From Zonotrichia leucophrys gambelii (taxonomy: Eukaryota; Chordata; Aves; Passeriformes; Passerellidae), in contig NC_088171.1 in the NCBI RefSeq assembly GCF_028769735.1, positions 129,535,533 through 129,599,532 on the forward strand: DNA of 64,000 nt, read 5' to 3'. The notes under the pieces were generated by a model, which searched no databases, had not been told where the DNA came from, and worked only from the letters and a program-made list of their open reading frames with translations. The position numbers and the translations under genes were made by a program. Shown one piece after another: positions 19,201 to 33,183 of the stretch (position 1 is the stretch's first letter; each line of letters starts with the position of its first letter).

Positions 19201-22200
19201 TCACGATAAGACACAACTTCAATATGAATACGGATAATTAAGCTCAATTCAATGTTCTTTACATTGTGCTCTGCTGTCTCCAAACTCTGCTTTTGAAAGA
19301 TGAGTGACAAAAAAGTGTTCTGAAGACTTTCTGTCCTGTGTAATTCAGTTTCCAGCTGAAAACAGGAAAGCTGAAGCAGCTCTGGTTTAGTCTCAGGGTT
19401 GGTGTGATTTTCCTGGAGTCAGCACTTCACATTATCACCAGTTCTTGGGAGCTGAGAGTCAAATTACCTTCTCTCCTCAGCGAGGCTGAGGTGTGGCTTC
19501 AGTAGATGCAAAGCACTTCTATTTTTAACCATATGCTTGAAACAACAAATTTATATTCTTATACAAATCTAGAATATTCTAGAGGTATGGATTTGCTTCA
19601 CAGATGAGTAGGGACACAAGGGGCAGGAGCCATCCCATCAGCACTGGCTGGAGTGGGAGGACTCCTGGATCCTGGAGTGAGGCTCTATTAACTGGGCATC
19701 CCTTATCTCCACCGTTAGGTGAGGGATGCACCTCTGGTTTTCCAGTGGGCTAACAGTTATTAGCAGTGAAATACAGGGTAGAGCCAAGTCAGTCATGCCA
19801 CAGGCCAAATTGCATTTTTAGAACTAGGGACAAAATGACAACTTCAGATTCTGGTCCCAGGCAAAACACAGCAACAATTATGGCTTGAAAGTAGGAGTTG
19901 CTAAGGACTTTGGAGGGTCACTCTGCAAGCCATGCAGTTTTGTTTGCCTCTCAGGAACCCACATTTCTGGAACACCCAAGGTTCCTGTAGCAAACAAGGC
20001 AGTTTTAGATATCTTTGAAGAACTTTCTGGTAGACCTGTTCTACAGATTTATTTTTTCCAGAAAATTATTTTTTTCCAGAAACCTTTTAAGGTCACTGCT
20101 CAGATGGTTGGTTGTTTTGCCCTCCTGGGCAGGCCTCCAGATGTTACCAGACTGTAGTGGCTGAAAGTAGCCTGGAAGGAGGCTGAAACAGGTTCCCCCT
20201 AACTCAGCTACTTGATGCAGATCTGGAATGCTGTAATTCATTGCAACTCATTACTTTGTGTGACTCCTGACTGGGAGGAAGAGGGCAAAAAGAAAAGGTT
20301 TCAAGGACAGAACTTCAGAATGTTATGGCCTGGATTACATGTCTGAGGCTTGTCTTGAAAAGGGAAAACAGTGTTTACCATAGACCACCTTCTTTTTGTT
20401 TTGTTCTTTCTTAGAGTTGAGTGTGTTTTATGGTGGTTTCTTTCTTACTCTAGATGTGCTCCTCTGAATCAACTTAGCAAATTATTTTGTTGACCAGACA
20501 TGTCTTCTTGCGTGGCAGGAAACATCAGTTTGAGTGGGAGAAGTTACTCCTTTACTGTTTGTTTGCTTTATGGTCTTTCTTCTCCTTGCTTTTAATCCTG
20601 GTCCCTTTGTAAACTGTACTGTGGTGCTTTAAAGTTGGAGCATTTCATCAGGAATCAGCATATTTTGGTGACTGAAGTGGTATCTGTGTACTAGAAGCAT
20701 CCACTGGCAGTGCATTAGCTGTAGATGAGCTTGCCACCCAAATAAAATCTGAATATCATACACCTCACCTGAGCTGCCATCCCAGCAGACTGGTGTGGAC
20801 CCCAGGTGACCTGTAGGACAGACACATCAGCTTGTCAATGTGTAAATTTGCAAAGCCTAGTCCCTACTGCTGAATCTTTTAGTTTCCTTGAAGAGGAAAG
20901 AATTTTTTTTACATCTAAGTGTGATCATTTTATTTCTTTATGTTTCAAAAGTAACACTTGGAAATATTTTCCTCTGATGCTTTCTGCTGCTGTATAGCCA
21001 CACAAGGAGGGGAGAGGAAGACTGATCCCCAGCCTTGTGCTACAGAGCCAAGTGCTTGCCCATTGCACTGAGAGTTTTTTAAGAGGCTCATTACAGTTTA
21101 ACCTTCTGGGACAGGGTATTTAAGCTGTTTTGCTGCTAATGCTAAGCCATTTAGCATCAGCACATCTAATTCCACTCCTACTGCCAAACAAACTGGAGAA
21201 CCCTTCTAGGTCAGTGAGGTTGTCTCTGGATTGCCAGCAAGTGGCATTTCATGAATGAGAATTTTTCTGGCCCAAGGATGTTTGTGGGGTGGCCAAAGGG
21301 GATTCCAGTAAGCTTTGTAAAGAAAACACTGAACTTCAGCAAAGCATGGCAGTTTTTCTTTATGCAGCTTCACAGTTCCATTCCAGGTGGAGGAAGGTTA
21401 ACTCCTCAGTGCTTACCGCTGAGCTCTCACCCAAGTGATGTCAGGCACTGCAGTGTGACTCCAGACCATTCATCTCCACGTGCTCACCGTGCCATGTGTG
21501 GAGGAGCAGTGACATGGAGGGCTGACAGGCTCTTGCATTACAGCAGAAAATCACTGAAGCAAGGTGCCTACCCTGTAACAGGGAAACAGAAGTGTAGGTC
21601 TATTTTCTAATGCAGCAAACATCAGCAATGTGCAAGTTCCTTCTCCAAAATGAAGCAGGTCCAGCATAGCTTGACTTTCTGAGGAAAGGGGATGGACTTT
21701 ACTTCCTGCTGCCTATCAGTAGTATAAATAAGTCTGACATTTGCATAGCAAATTTTGTTGACTGTCCATCTTTTTCCAGTCTGTTTTTGTCATGCTTGAA
21801 ATTTATTGTGTGTTATAGCCCCAGCAAAACAGCAGGTTGCACAGCTGGGCTATAGAAACCGTTTATGTTTAAATAGTTGTAGGGAGGGTAAGTCTGTGGT
21901 GTTAAGTATTCTGAAAGATAAACAGTTATTTTCCAAAGAATGCAAACAGGCACTTTGGTGAGGTGAGCAAAGAAAATGCTGATGGCAAGACTACAACAAA
22001 AGGAAGGAAGAAGACGTGCTGAGAGAGATAGGGAAGTGAGGCAGCAAAAATTTAACCTCGAAGCACATAAGAGATTACACAACCCAACTTCCAGGCCAGC
22101 CCTCAGAGCTGGGACCATTTGAGTAGCACATGCAGTGGGACCTTCATGTTGTAGAACTGGGAGGTGTTTCACGAGCTGCTCACACATGGACACACATGAG

Positions 22201-24600
22201 AATTTTTAGACAGAGAGCAACCTAGAAAAATGATTTGGACTTAATGCAAAATGGGATCAGGTTCATTAAATATGACCTTCAAAAGCACAGGTAGATTTCT
22301 ACCTTTTTTTCTTTTTTCACGCCTTTTTCTAAATTAAAAATTTGTCTGTTAATCATATATCAGGCCTGTGTTACTGACAAAACTGATGAGATGTTGATGA
22401 AAATCTGGTTTTGGTTGTACTGCTATCAACAGTAGAAATTTAGGTCACAGTTAAGGTCCTAGAGGAACCAGTAAAAAGGAAATCATCGTTGGAGTGAAGA
22501 TACCAAATGCTGCACACATCAGAGTTTTAAAGGAGTGCCTAATTGATTTGGAGTTCTCATCACTAAAAAACCTGCCAGTGCCTGATGAGTGCTGGGGCAT
22601 GTAATCACAGACTCAACAGTTTCTCCTCTTCCATTACTGCAGGAGCTCAACGTGATTATCCTGAGGGGTTGGTCAGCTAGGGGAGTTCTGCTGCAGCAGC
22701 TGTTTCAGTGGTACAATACCTACCAGGAACAGTTCTTCCCTACTCTGAAAGCTGCTGTGTATACAAGGCCCAAGGTTTTGAATAAGCTTGCAAAGTAAAA
22801 TGAAAATTGGACTTGACATTGCCAATTGCAGCCTGCCCAAGCCAAGGACAATCTGCAGCCATCATGTGGGAGCTACCTGCCTGCTGCCCACCCAGCTGCC
22901 TTCCCTGGTTCCTGCTGTCAGGAGCAGCTGCCCTGGCAGACAAACTGCCTAAGGGAGCCCTGGGGCTGCTCAGCAGTGTTCAGCAGATTGGGAGAGAGGT
23001 GTGGGGTTTGGAAAGCAGAATGTGATGGATTTTCAGGAGGGGGGAAGGAAATAGTTCTAATGGTTGGGGTGCAGTGGACAGTGTTCCTACAGTGGGATAA
23101 ACACAATAATAGCAGGGAAAAAACCTCCAAAGTCCCTTATTAAATAATTTTGTAGTACCTCATGTTCTAAACCCATGGAAATGTAAAGGAGAGATCCAGG
23201 ATGCTTTTCAGTCAAACTGCACTTAATTAGGGAAACCCCTGGAAGTCAGATGAAAATCTGAAATTGATGCCTAGATGGCCATTTGGTGGTGATAGAAAAT
23301 GTATATGGGGAAGGTTGGCTTCTAGTGATCACCTGGATGAAGTCTGTGATGAGTTCACAGCCTCCTGTGTGTGAGACTGTGCCTCATACCTCTAAAGAGC
23401 CACCCTGATTCATGAGTCACCTTCTCCTTTATCCTATAATACCTTGGGATTGATAACAAAGGGGTGAGAAACAGAAGTTGCTGGGCTGGTTTTAGCCTAG
23501 TAGTTGACTTAAAAAGAAACTTTACTGTAAAAACTTTAGACTAAAAAAGATCTGGATTTTCTATCTCTGGATTTCAATATTTTTCTTGTCTTTTCTTTAT
23601 CAAATGGATGAAACAAGGTGGCAAATTACTGACTTGCCTGTTCGCTGGTAATTCTGTATACATGGTATTTTGTTGCAAAAGGATGAAGAATCTTCTTCCC
23701 CAAAGAAGTTCAAGAGCTCACTCTCTTGGTTCTTGTGAGGTTGTGCTGCTTCTCTGTCTCCATGAGCACCTGGAGTGGGCAGTGTGTGTGCTGAGCACCT
23801 GCTGCTGACCACAGGAGAGCCCCCAGGGCTGCACCCCAGCTGTGCCTCACTTCCCTGAAACACAGAGCAAATTCCAGCAGAGTCATGGAGTTCCCCTCCC
23901 AGCAGGCCAGCACAGAGGATGCCTGAGGCAGTTGTGCAGCTTAGCCAGTTCATGCATTATGGTCATTAATGTCTGGGACATGGACATCCTGTCCAAGGCT
24001 GACAGTGTGAATGACAAGTCAGCCAGGGAGGGGAGAGCCAGTCCTGAGCTGGCAGGAAAGCACAAGGACATGGCCATCACGGTCTGCACTGAAGCACTAT
24101 TCCACACTGGTCCTCAGGAATTCAGTTCCTTTGAACCTGGAAGTTAAATGTGGCCAATCTCCTTCCCCTGCCTGTCAGCTCCTCGTCACTGGGGAAGGCA
24201 CTGAGGGATGAACCCCAAGGAGCTGGATGGATTCCTGCAGGCCTCCAGAGCTGGCTGCAGGGGACGCAGCTCACCCACAAAGGGCAGCCAGAGAGAGGGG
24301 CCAGCTCTCTGCTGCAGTCACACCGAGCCTCACTGCTGCTCTCTGTGTTCTGGGATGATAATAGGAAATTATATTCTCTTGGAATGATAATTAGGAAGCC
24401 TAAACTCTTCCTTGCCCTTAAAAGCTGTCCTTAAAAGTCACACCTGAGACATTGGCAGAGAAATTCAATGTGGCTGATTGCCTTGCTCCTGCTCCTGTTC
24501 CCTGGCTGAAGAATGGAATTCTGTCTGCAGGGCTGCAAGGTTGGACTTAAGCTCATGTAAGAGATCTTTTTAATGGAAATGTTCAATTACAGCATTTACT
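16236..24600. other. Intergenic, proximal to YWHAZ; no gene recognised
   Basis: Moderately AT-rich sequence that includes the candidate long 3' UTR of YWHAZ up to about 17350. A GC-richer patch lies at about 18250-18660, ending in a short GGAA/GAAG run near 18657-18672. No reading frame has recognisable homology or a plausible exon structure. Confidence 0.6.
17324..17329 (+). terminator. YWHAZ: Possible distal YWHAZ polyadenylation signal
   Basis: An AATAAA in ATAATAAAAAAT about 2.1 kb past the stop. Mammalian YWHAZ also makes a longer mRNA with a 3' UTR near 2 kb, so this hexamer is a candidate for the long form. There is no transcript evidence in the sequence itself. Confidence 0.35.
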
Positions 24601-27600
24601 TTTCAAACAAGGAACTTCAATATGCAATTAAAACCTTATACAAAATCACAGATATTTTTGAGGGTGTGTAAGCTGAATTTGGAAGAGACTCCATGTCACA
24701 TATGGAGCAAAAGCTACATCACACTCTCCCTAACAAGGTTCTGGAACAAATTAGACAATCAGTTAAGAATCCTTCATGATGAAATGAAATGTCCAGGAGA
24801 TGAGCCAGATGACCTTCTCTTGATTGAAGAAACGTCTGTTACACTCTGATGATACATTTTTCTTTTACTTGCAAGTCCTTCAGAATTGACTCTGATACTG
24901 GGGGGTTTTTTTACATGATCCTCTTTAATTATGTCTTTTCTATCATGTGGCATGTGCTAAGGCTTCCAGTTGTGTCATAGACTGAAACCCCTTGTAAGAC
25001 CATATGCATCTGATAAACGCAAAACCCACCAAAATAACAAATCAAGAAGTTATCAGACTCCCTAATGCAATTTATGGTGTGTTACAGCAAGAAATAAAAT
25101 GTACATTTCAAAAAAATGAAAATGTTATTTATGTTGTTCATGAAAGTCCAAGTATTTTTGTAGTTTCTTAAGAGCTACTGTTGAAAGTATTTGACACCCA
25201 CCTTCAGCTGCCTCTGAGGAGGCCTGAGGTCTGACTATTCTGTGGCTGAGGAAGAAGCACTGAGAAAAGGGTGTGTTGTTTCTCAGAATTCTCAGAGGAT
25301 GCAGAATTATCTGCAAGAAGAGGAAAATCTCTCAAGAAATGCTTCTACTGTTGATTATGGTAGCAAATGGTGTGCTGGGCTCTACAGGGCATAGCAAACA
25401 CATGCCCTGGGGACTTGTGCACTCAGCTGTTGTTCAGTGCATCTGCAGAATTCCTCCAGAGGCTGAACACAATGCTGAAGTTCATTTCTCTGTCCATTAC
25501 TGTCTGGCAGCTCCATCTGCTATGTGTAACCTCAGTGGAGAAATGTCCAGAGACTTAAGTACTAAAGCCTTGGTGCCTGTAAATGAGCACTGTTGGCAGT
25601 TCAAACTGAAACTTCATTTCTTGTCTTCAGTAAAGAATTCTAGCCCTTCTGGTAGGTAGACCAGCAACATGTTTTCTGTCCAGAACACCCAAAATCTTGC
25701 TTTTTGCCTCGCTTATAGGACAGCATCATTATCTGTCTCATGGCAGCAAGTGGCTGGTGTGGTAGGTCATGGGCTAGAAAGATGTCAGGTTCCACATTTC
25801 AGCACACATCCGGACTAATGGAGCAGTTTTGAGCCCAAAGACCCCTGGACAGTATTCCTCAGCATCAAACCACAGAAGAGGCCATGGTGCTGAGCTGTAA
25901 AGCATCTAACCTTTGGGCTTGGTACTGTAGATGGAGAAGGCAGAGCAGGAGTGTCCCCTGTCTCCAGGAGCAAGCTTCAACGTGCAGGGTGCTGGTAATC
26001 CCTGTGGCCCCCTCTGAAGCCAACAGAACAGAATGGGTCTCTCTACATGGGTGAATACTGCTGTAAGAGGCACAGGCATCTCCTGGAGATGCCCTTGCCT
26101 CCCGTGGTGGGCAGGTGAGGCCGTGTGTTTGATGGCTGGAGTCAGAGGAGCTGCCCTCTGCATCCTGCCCCTGCCTGCTCCGCTGTGTGTGTGCAGCCTT
26201 GCCCGATGTCCTTTGCCCCCTCCGTGCCAGGCTCGCTGCGATTCAAGGTCCCTGTCCTGGGAGCAGCTGTGGCAGTGCTCCGGAAGGGCACCCTCTGCAG
26301 GGCTGGTGACGACAATGCGAGGAGCAGGGAGATTCTTAACGCTGCTGTTCTATAACAAATTCCCTCGCTTCCAAGCAGTGGGGAAAGCAACTCCTGCAAA
26401 ATCTTCCAGGTTCCTTTCAATTCTGTGCTTATGTGGCTGAAGCAGGAGGGCAGCAGAGCCACCCCTTGACAGGGTTGGTGCCTGCAGTGACCCGTGTGCC
26501 TACAGACACCCCAGGGCCTCAAGAAGCTGTTTCTTGCCAAAATCACAGTCTCTAGATAAACAGAGGAGCTGTGCAGACGATAAACCTTTGATTCAACCTG
26601 TCATACATGCAAATCCAAGTGCTGCTGAGAGTAAGTATTCAAGCAGAAAAAGCATTCAGGAAACCTGCAAACTGGGACCTCGACACATTTTTTCATTAAT
26701 GCTAGCTGTTTGCAGCATGTGGGTGCTACCTGCATGGAATGGTGCTTGCCAAGACCTGACCTCCTCTCCCCTGCAAAATGAAGGAAAGGAGCCCAGGTGG
26801 CCCCCTGCAGCCCCACACAGGTGAGGGAGGGGGAGCAGGTAGAGGCCGGGTACAGAGGCTGGTCCTTGTGCTGTGCTGCACTGAATCCCAGGCAGGGAAC
26901 TGGCTGTTCCTGAGAGCAGCACAGGCCTTGCTTTTGTCCTTCAGAGGAACTGTACTGGAAGCTCAACAAGGCAGAAAGTACATGCTGCAAATGGAGAGCA
27001 AAAGCATCATGGCAAAAGTTGTAGCTGACACTGCAGGGTAAGATTTACAGTCCTGCTGTTTCTTTCCCTGCAGTATCCTCTGCATCTCTTTGTGTGGTTT
27101 CACATTCAGAAAACTGATGAGCTGAAACTCAAGCTGTGTTTTCTGTAGTGAGATCCCTGATTGTGAGGGCATGAGGCACAGCATTGGCACCCGGACTGGG
27201 TGACCACCCTTTATGATCACAGTCTTGCATGCAGAGCCTGATCCTGCCCACTTGCATCAGCCACATGCAGGACTCGGCTGCTCCATCCCGTGGAGCAAAG
27301 TTGTGTTTTGTGGGAGCATTTATGATCTAAGCCAGACTGATTCATCCATGAGCCACTCCTGTGTGAAGCAGAGGTCACTCACTGCTGGATCCTGTCTCGT
27401 ACACACTACTCCTGTGTAAGATATAAATCAAGGATGTTTACAGTTTTTTCTATTCCTGAAAAGAAACTAGGTTAGGCAATAAAAAAGCACTTTGCTTCAC
27501 CATTTTTTTCCCCAAAAGGAAAGAGGAAGGTGAACTTTCTGTTTATAAACAATACATATTAGAGGGTTTTCGTAAGAGTTTATCTCATCCTCATGTTGTG

Positions 27601-30560
27601 TTGTTACTTAATGAAAACAACATGCTGGTGAGATCTCAACATTTGCTGCAGGATTATGATTTTGGGGGCATGCTGCAGTAACCAGCATGAGCTGGAGACA
27701 GAAGCCACGAAAGGTTTGTAGGGAAACAACCGAAACACTGTATCAGACCAAGTCTAGATCATGAACACTGGGCACAGCATCTCTTGGTGCATTTTCAGTT
27801 GATAATCTCTCCACAACACATAGCCAGGATCCTGGGTGAATAAACTGAATTTTACAGTGTTTGCCATCTCCTACCAGCTCGATTGCAGGAAAGGGGATGG
27901 GAAAGGGAAAGTGGGGGATTAATTTGATTTCCATTGCCCTTCACAACACTTCACCCGCCACACTGAGGTGCCCAAACTCCAGCACCTCTTCCAGAAACAA
28001 CACAGGATTGTTCCCACCTGCCCTCATCAAAAACCAAAACTCTGGCATTGCCTGTGAGTGAGGGGGTTGCTGCTTGTCAAGATGAGCCATGGTAACTGAA
28101 AAGAAGGTAGTCTCTAGGGGTTCTTAATATTCTTAAATTCCTGAAGTACATGTGCAGTAAGATAAAAAAAGCCTAATTCATTTTGCATTTGAATTAGTCC
28201 TTTGGTGAAGAATTTTCATTTCACAATCAAGAAGACTGGCAACACCTGCTGAATCAATGTCAGTATGGCAAAAATTTAGTGGCACCTCTCACCTGAGACC
28301 AAGATAGTCTGGGAAACTGCCTTTGAAAGCACACAGCTGAAGGGAAAGGTACAATCCAGACATTGTTTTTCATGCTTTATAAACATGATGATATAGCAGC
28401 TTCAGCAGTTGATGTTAGGATTGCAGCTGCTTGGCCGATGCTGTGCTGTGACCTTGGGCAGGAACCACTGTCCTGAAGGGTGGCACCTGTGGGAGGCACG
28501 AGGAGGGGCCTCTCTCCTGTCCAGCTGTTCGCATGGCACAAGTGAATGGCCCAGCTCCTGCAGCCCCCTGCTCCCCTCCCCAGCTGTGAGACCCCAGCGG
28601 ATGCTGAGGCTGTGGCAGAGGCCCTGGGAGGCTGCCAGGAGAGAGCAGCACTTGTCTTCCCATGCTGAGGTTTGCTGAAATGGACACGCTTATGTTGGAG
28701 TTAAATCCCAGCCTTTGGGGTGTTGGCAATAACTTACACTGCTGAAAAGGAGACCATGAGATCATCTGAAGTTGCCTTTTGTGAGGGTTTAGAACTACAC
28801 TGTCTGGGATGTGATGAATACTGCTCACAAAGACTCAGGCGACCACCCAGGAGTTAATATGATTAAGATAATTTATTCCTTTTGTAATTCTAAGAAAGCT
28901 TTCAGGTTCATCAAGTGAGTGGCTTCTGTTCCTTTTATGCTGAGATGGGTACACCTACTAGAGCTTGCTGTGTGTCACTTTGACAAAACACACTTTCTGA
29001 GCCTTATTTACATGAAAAAAAATCCAGATTATTATAAACATTTCTATTCACATCAAAAGCATTTTTATTTTGCAAGCATTTCTTTGTTATTTCCTTTGCT
29101 ACTGAATCACAGCTGCTGAGAGAGATGCTGGCATGTTGCTCAGCCCTCCTGCCCGCTGCTGCTGAGCCAGTGGGGTTTCCACTCCTGTATGGGGATGTCA
29201 GGTCTGCCACCAGGGACAGTGGCCAGGGACATGTGCATGCTTGGAATAACCTCTGCACCATCCAAGCTGAAAGCTTCAGCCCCAGGAGAGTCAGGGGGAG
29301 CTGCAGGGTCCAATGTCCCAGAATTGTTCTGCCCATGCACGCGTGGGGTGACCATCCCTCCTGCCCCACCATGAGTATTGATGACCAGAGGTGAGAGACA
29401 GAAAACAAAGTCTCAGCAGGGAGCCAGGAGGAGGAGGAAGAGCCTACAGCACCCAGGTCCTGCTGAACCCCAGCTCCTGCATCTGCTGGGCAGGGGCAGC
29501 AGGGGAGGTGCTGCTGTGGGTGATGCCAGCCTGAGCAGGCCTGGGAGACACAGCACCCGGTGCTGAGTGCTGTGCTGCTGGCACAGGGCCTGGCCTGACA
29601 GCTGGAGAAACAGAGGAGACCAGGAACTCCTTTTCAAGGTGAGAACCGGCTCAGGTGAGCCCAAGGAAGGACATGGCAATGTGGCCTGCAGAGCTGAGCT
29701 GCAGTGGAACAGGACATGGCCATGGCACACAGGTACAGGTGCCACGACAGCAGGGTGGCATCTGGCTTTGCAGCGGGATTCCACAGTTCACTGTGGGGTG
29801 TGTTCTGGGCCCCTTTTTCTCATTCTGGTGATGGCATATTGTTCTCAGCTGTCTCTCTGTGAAGACCCTGCAGTCATTCCCACGAGATGTTACATAAATG
29901 AGTTACTAATTTCTGCAGTGACTGAAATACCAGCCGGCCCCCAAATGGCTCAGCTAAAGCAGCAAAGCTGGCGGGGGTGAGAGGAGGGGACAAGAAACCC
30001 CCCACAAGCCCAGCACAGTGTGGGATGCAGGCAGCAGTGGCAGCTAAGCTGAGAGCAGCGTTTGCATCTGCCCAGCAGAAGGAAAACTTGGCCCATCCAG
30101 GGTGTTTCCAGCACAGCTGTGAGCCTGCATGCAGTGGGCAGCCAGGCCCATGCCCAGCTGCTCCCTGCACTCTCCTCCCCCATGCCCAGTAAAGATTCTT
30201 TGGTTGTCACTGCAGTGAGCACATAAACTGCTCAGTCCTTCAGATCCAAGCAAGGCAGGCAGGCCGCAGCCTGACTGGGCAGAGGTGATGCCACCTCCTG
30301 CCCCTGGGGAGGAGCAACCCAGGCACCAGTGCAAGCTGCACAGACTAGGATTCAGATGGCTGAGAAGCACAGGGCTGCTCACAGCAGTCCTCTGCACCCC
30401 TTCATTCTTTGTGTCTTAAGTAATTTGTTTTATAAATGCATTAGCTTCTCAGCCCATGCCCTCAACAGTTTGATATTGCTGTGCACTGCAGTGCTAAGCA
30501 ATGCCCTCTGGCAGGAGCCTCTCCCAGTGAGCATGGGGTGGTGGGGCGTGGGAGCTGGGA

Positions 30561-30750
30561 AATCCAGCCTGTACCTGTGCAGGTGAAAGAAACCACACTG
30601 AGGTGAAAAAAATCCAGCCTGTACCTGTGCAGGTGAAAGAAACCACACTGAGGTGAAAAAAATCCAGCCTGTACCTGTGCAGGTGAAAGAAACCACACTG
30701 AGGTGAAAAAAATCCAGCCTGTACCTGTGCAGGTGAAAGAAACCACCCTG
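30561..30750. repeat. 50-bp minisatellite, about 3.8 copies
   Basis: Units begin at 30561, 30611, 30661 and 30711 with AATCCAGCCTGTACCTGTGC. The first three copies are identical and the fourth is cut short after one substitution (AACCACCCTG). Each unit contains ACCTGTGCAGGT, a near-palindrome with two E-box-like halves, and two AGGTGAAA words. The identity implies recent expansion. Overlapping minus-strand frames through it merely translate the repeat. Confidence 0.95.
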
Positions 30751-33151
30751 GGGTCACTGGGGTTGCAGGATGGCGAGGTCTCAGCAGCCCAGAGAAGCTG
30801 AGCTAAATTCTTTTGGATGGCAGCTCCTCACTGCTGGAGGCCATCCCCTCGTGCTTGGAGCCTCGTGCTGTCCTCGTCCCTGCCAGGTCTGTGCATGGTC
30901 TCAGTAGCAGGATGGGGAAATTTGCCAGGGGTGCCATCCAACCCACACAGCCCTGTGACAGCCTGCCAAGGGTTCTCCTAGGTGTCTGCAGCATCAGAGA
31001 CTGGCTAATAACTGAGTAATCATACAAGCTAATTACAGAGTTACTTTTGCCCACTACAATAAAGTGCTACCTCATAATTAAAAATAAAGAGAATGGCAAT
31101 CCTAATTATTAGGCTTTCATTAGGCTGACAAAGGGATATATGGCACTGCAAGGACTGTTCTTGTGACCTGCTCTCAGTCCCCACCCACTCCTGCCCATGA
31201 CATTCCTGGGGAAGCCCAGAGCAATTTCTCCCTCTGAAAGCAGAGGGTGAGTAATGCATCTCCATGCAGACCTCACCAAATGCCACACAGATTGGAGGAT
31301 CAAGAGGAATCTGCCCTTGAGCACTCCTCAAACTTCAGTGCTGCTCGTGGGCCACCTTAGCAGCTCATGCATTGCAGCTTTAACATAACCATAAATTACA
31401 CCATGTTTCGTGTCTTCACGTCCATGTGGAAAATAATCACAGCATGGTGTGTCTTTGTGCTTAAAACACTGCAGCAAATACACTGGGTTGTTCTTTCCAG
31501 CTTTCCCAAGCCTTACCCCTGTTATGCTGGGGAAGGCAGAGCACTGTGGGGCTCTCTCAGGCTGCCTCTGCCTAAGTGCCAGGGGCAGGCAGCTTCTCTG
31601 GAGGTAGGAGGGCTTGCAAGCCTAGCGGTTGTAAGTCTTGCTCCCACTAATAATGAAGTGACAAAATATTGTGTTACAAAAAAGTCAGCACTTTGGCACT
31701 GTTTGTAAGGCAGCACAGAAGAGATACCAGGTTATTCCCATTCAGCAATGCTGAACTCACATTGATGGCCCCATTACAGGAAAGGCACTTTCACAAGGTC
31801 TGTCTCTGCTTTTCCCTCGCAAGATGCAACTGTAGCCAAAGACCTGAAGGCTTCAGATGTAAGCTGTGAGCTGAGGGAGTGCTGCTGCTGCACTCAGAGC
31901 TTGGGGTGTGAAGGACAAACAAACATTCAGCTCTCAGAGGCCTCTCAGTCTGGGCAGACAGTGGATTTTCCCATATTCCTTAATGATCCTCCTCAGGAGT
32001 GCATACAGGTCCCATTCACCCAAGCAGGCAGCACTTCCCAGCAGCAATGCCTCCAATTTCAACTGGACAAAGCACACCAGAGCTCCCTGCTGAGGAGAAG
32101 TGTCCCAGCCCTGGGTCTATAGCAAAGTGAATCTGAAACCAGCTCAACAGACAGGAGGCAACTCTGCTCTCTGGGAGCTGGGCTGAGCACCTGAGGTCAG
32201 AGCAGCCCCATGGCTTGGCACTGCAACCAAGCAGCCACATGGCACTGAAAACAGCCAAGCACACCTGAAGCTGCTGCAGCACTGCCTTTGCCACTGTGCA
32301 GGCTGGGATGCTGAAAAAGAGGAATCAAAGTGATGAAGTGTCAATGTCTGAGAAGCAGGGAGAACTGAGACAAGGCATGTTCCCAAGGCAGCCCTGTAAG
32401 CCAGCACCCTGTGGGGTGACTGTGCTTCACTGACCCTGGCCCTCTGCACCTGGGCCCTACCCCTTCCTGCCCAGGGCCAGCCCTGCCCAACCCTGATGAT
32501 TCTGTGCTTGCTGTCTCCTTAGAAGCAGCCAGGACCAGCTCACTCCATGTGTCTGAGGCCCTGACTGAGGGGCACCCTGACCTGCACACTCTGCTCTGGT
32601 ACTCAGAGTGCATGCATATGTTACCTGAGACAGCTTTCCTTTCCTTCCTCGTTAATCAGTGCTAATTGATTGATCTGGCCTCACTGTCCCCACACTGGGA
32701 AGAAGAGAGGCAGTATCACTCTTGATGGAGCACACGTGTTTGCTTTCAGAAAGCTACCAGCACCCTTCTGAACATAGCCAGGTACCAGGTTACCCAGCAC
32801 AAAGAAATCATCAAGTAAGAGGGATGGAGAGCTGCCACGTGCCTGCCCATCACTCCAGCACCTCTGCTTGGAGCAGGACCAACAGCAAGGTGCCCAAGTC
32901 CTGCTCAGGAGCCCTGAACCTTTCCCCTCGTGCCACACCAAGACTTCTCCCAGTGCATCTAGCTCTTACCATCTGAAACAGCTTTTTTCTTGTCCTTCAC
33001 CTGGGGATGCAAGAGACTGGGAGCACAAAAATGGAGTGGGGACTTGGTATTTCTGCCAGGGGCTGGAGGCAGCCCTGGGGAGATGAGCAGGCATGCAGCC
33101 ACCCCAGGGAGCACAGGACAGGGCAGGGCTGGAAGGGTGTGGGAGGAAGCT

Positions 33152-33183
33152 GTGGTTTTCATCAGCCGTGGTTTTCATCAGCA
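33152..33183. repeat. 16-bp tandem pair
   Basis: GTGGTTTTCATCAGCC followed directly by GTGGTTTTCATCAGCA. Confidence 0.85.

Noticed and set aside
24622..24849. 75-codon frame with a plausible-looking acidic C-terminus
   Set aside because: I could not link it to any family, nor find flanking splice sites that would make it an exon. Too weak to list.
30430..30757. Three overlapping minus-strand frames with a repeating peptide
   Set aside because: They are translations of the 50-bp minisatellite. The period is not a multiple of three, so all three frames stay open and show the same repeat, with no conserved gene context.
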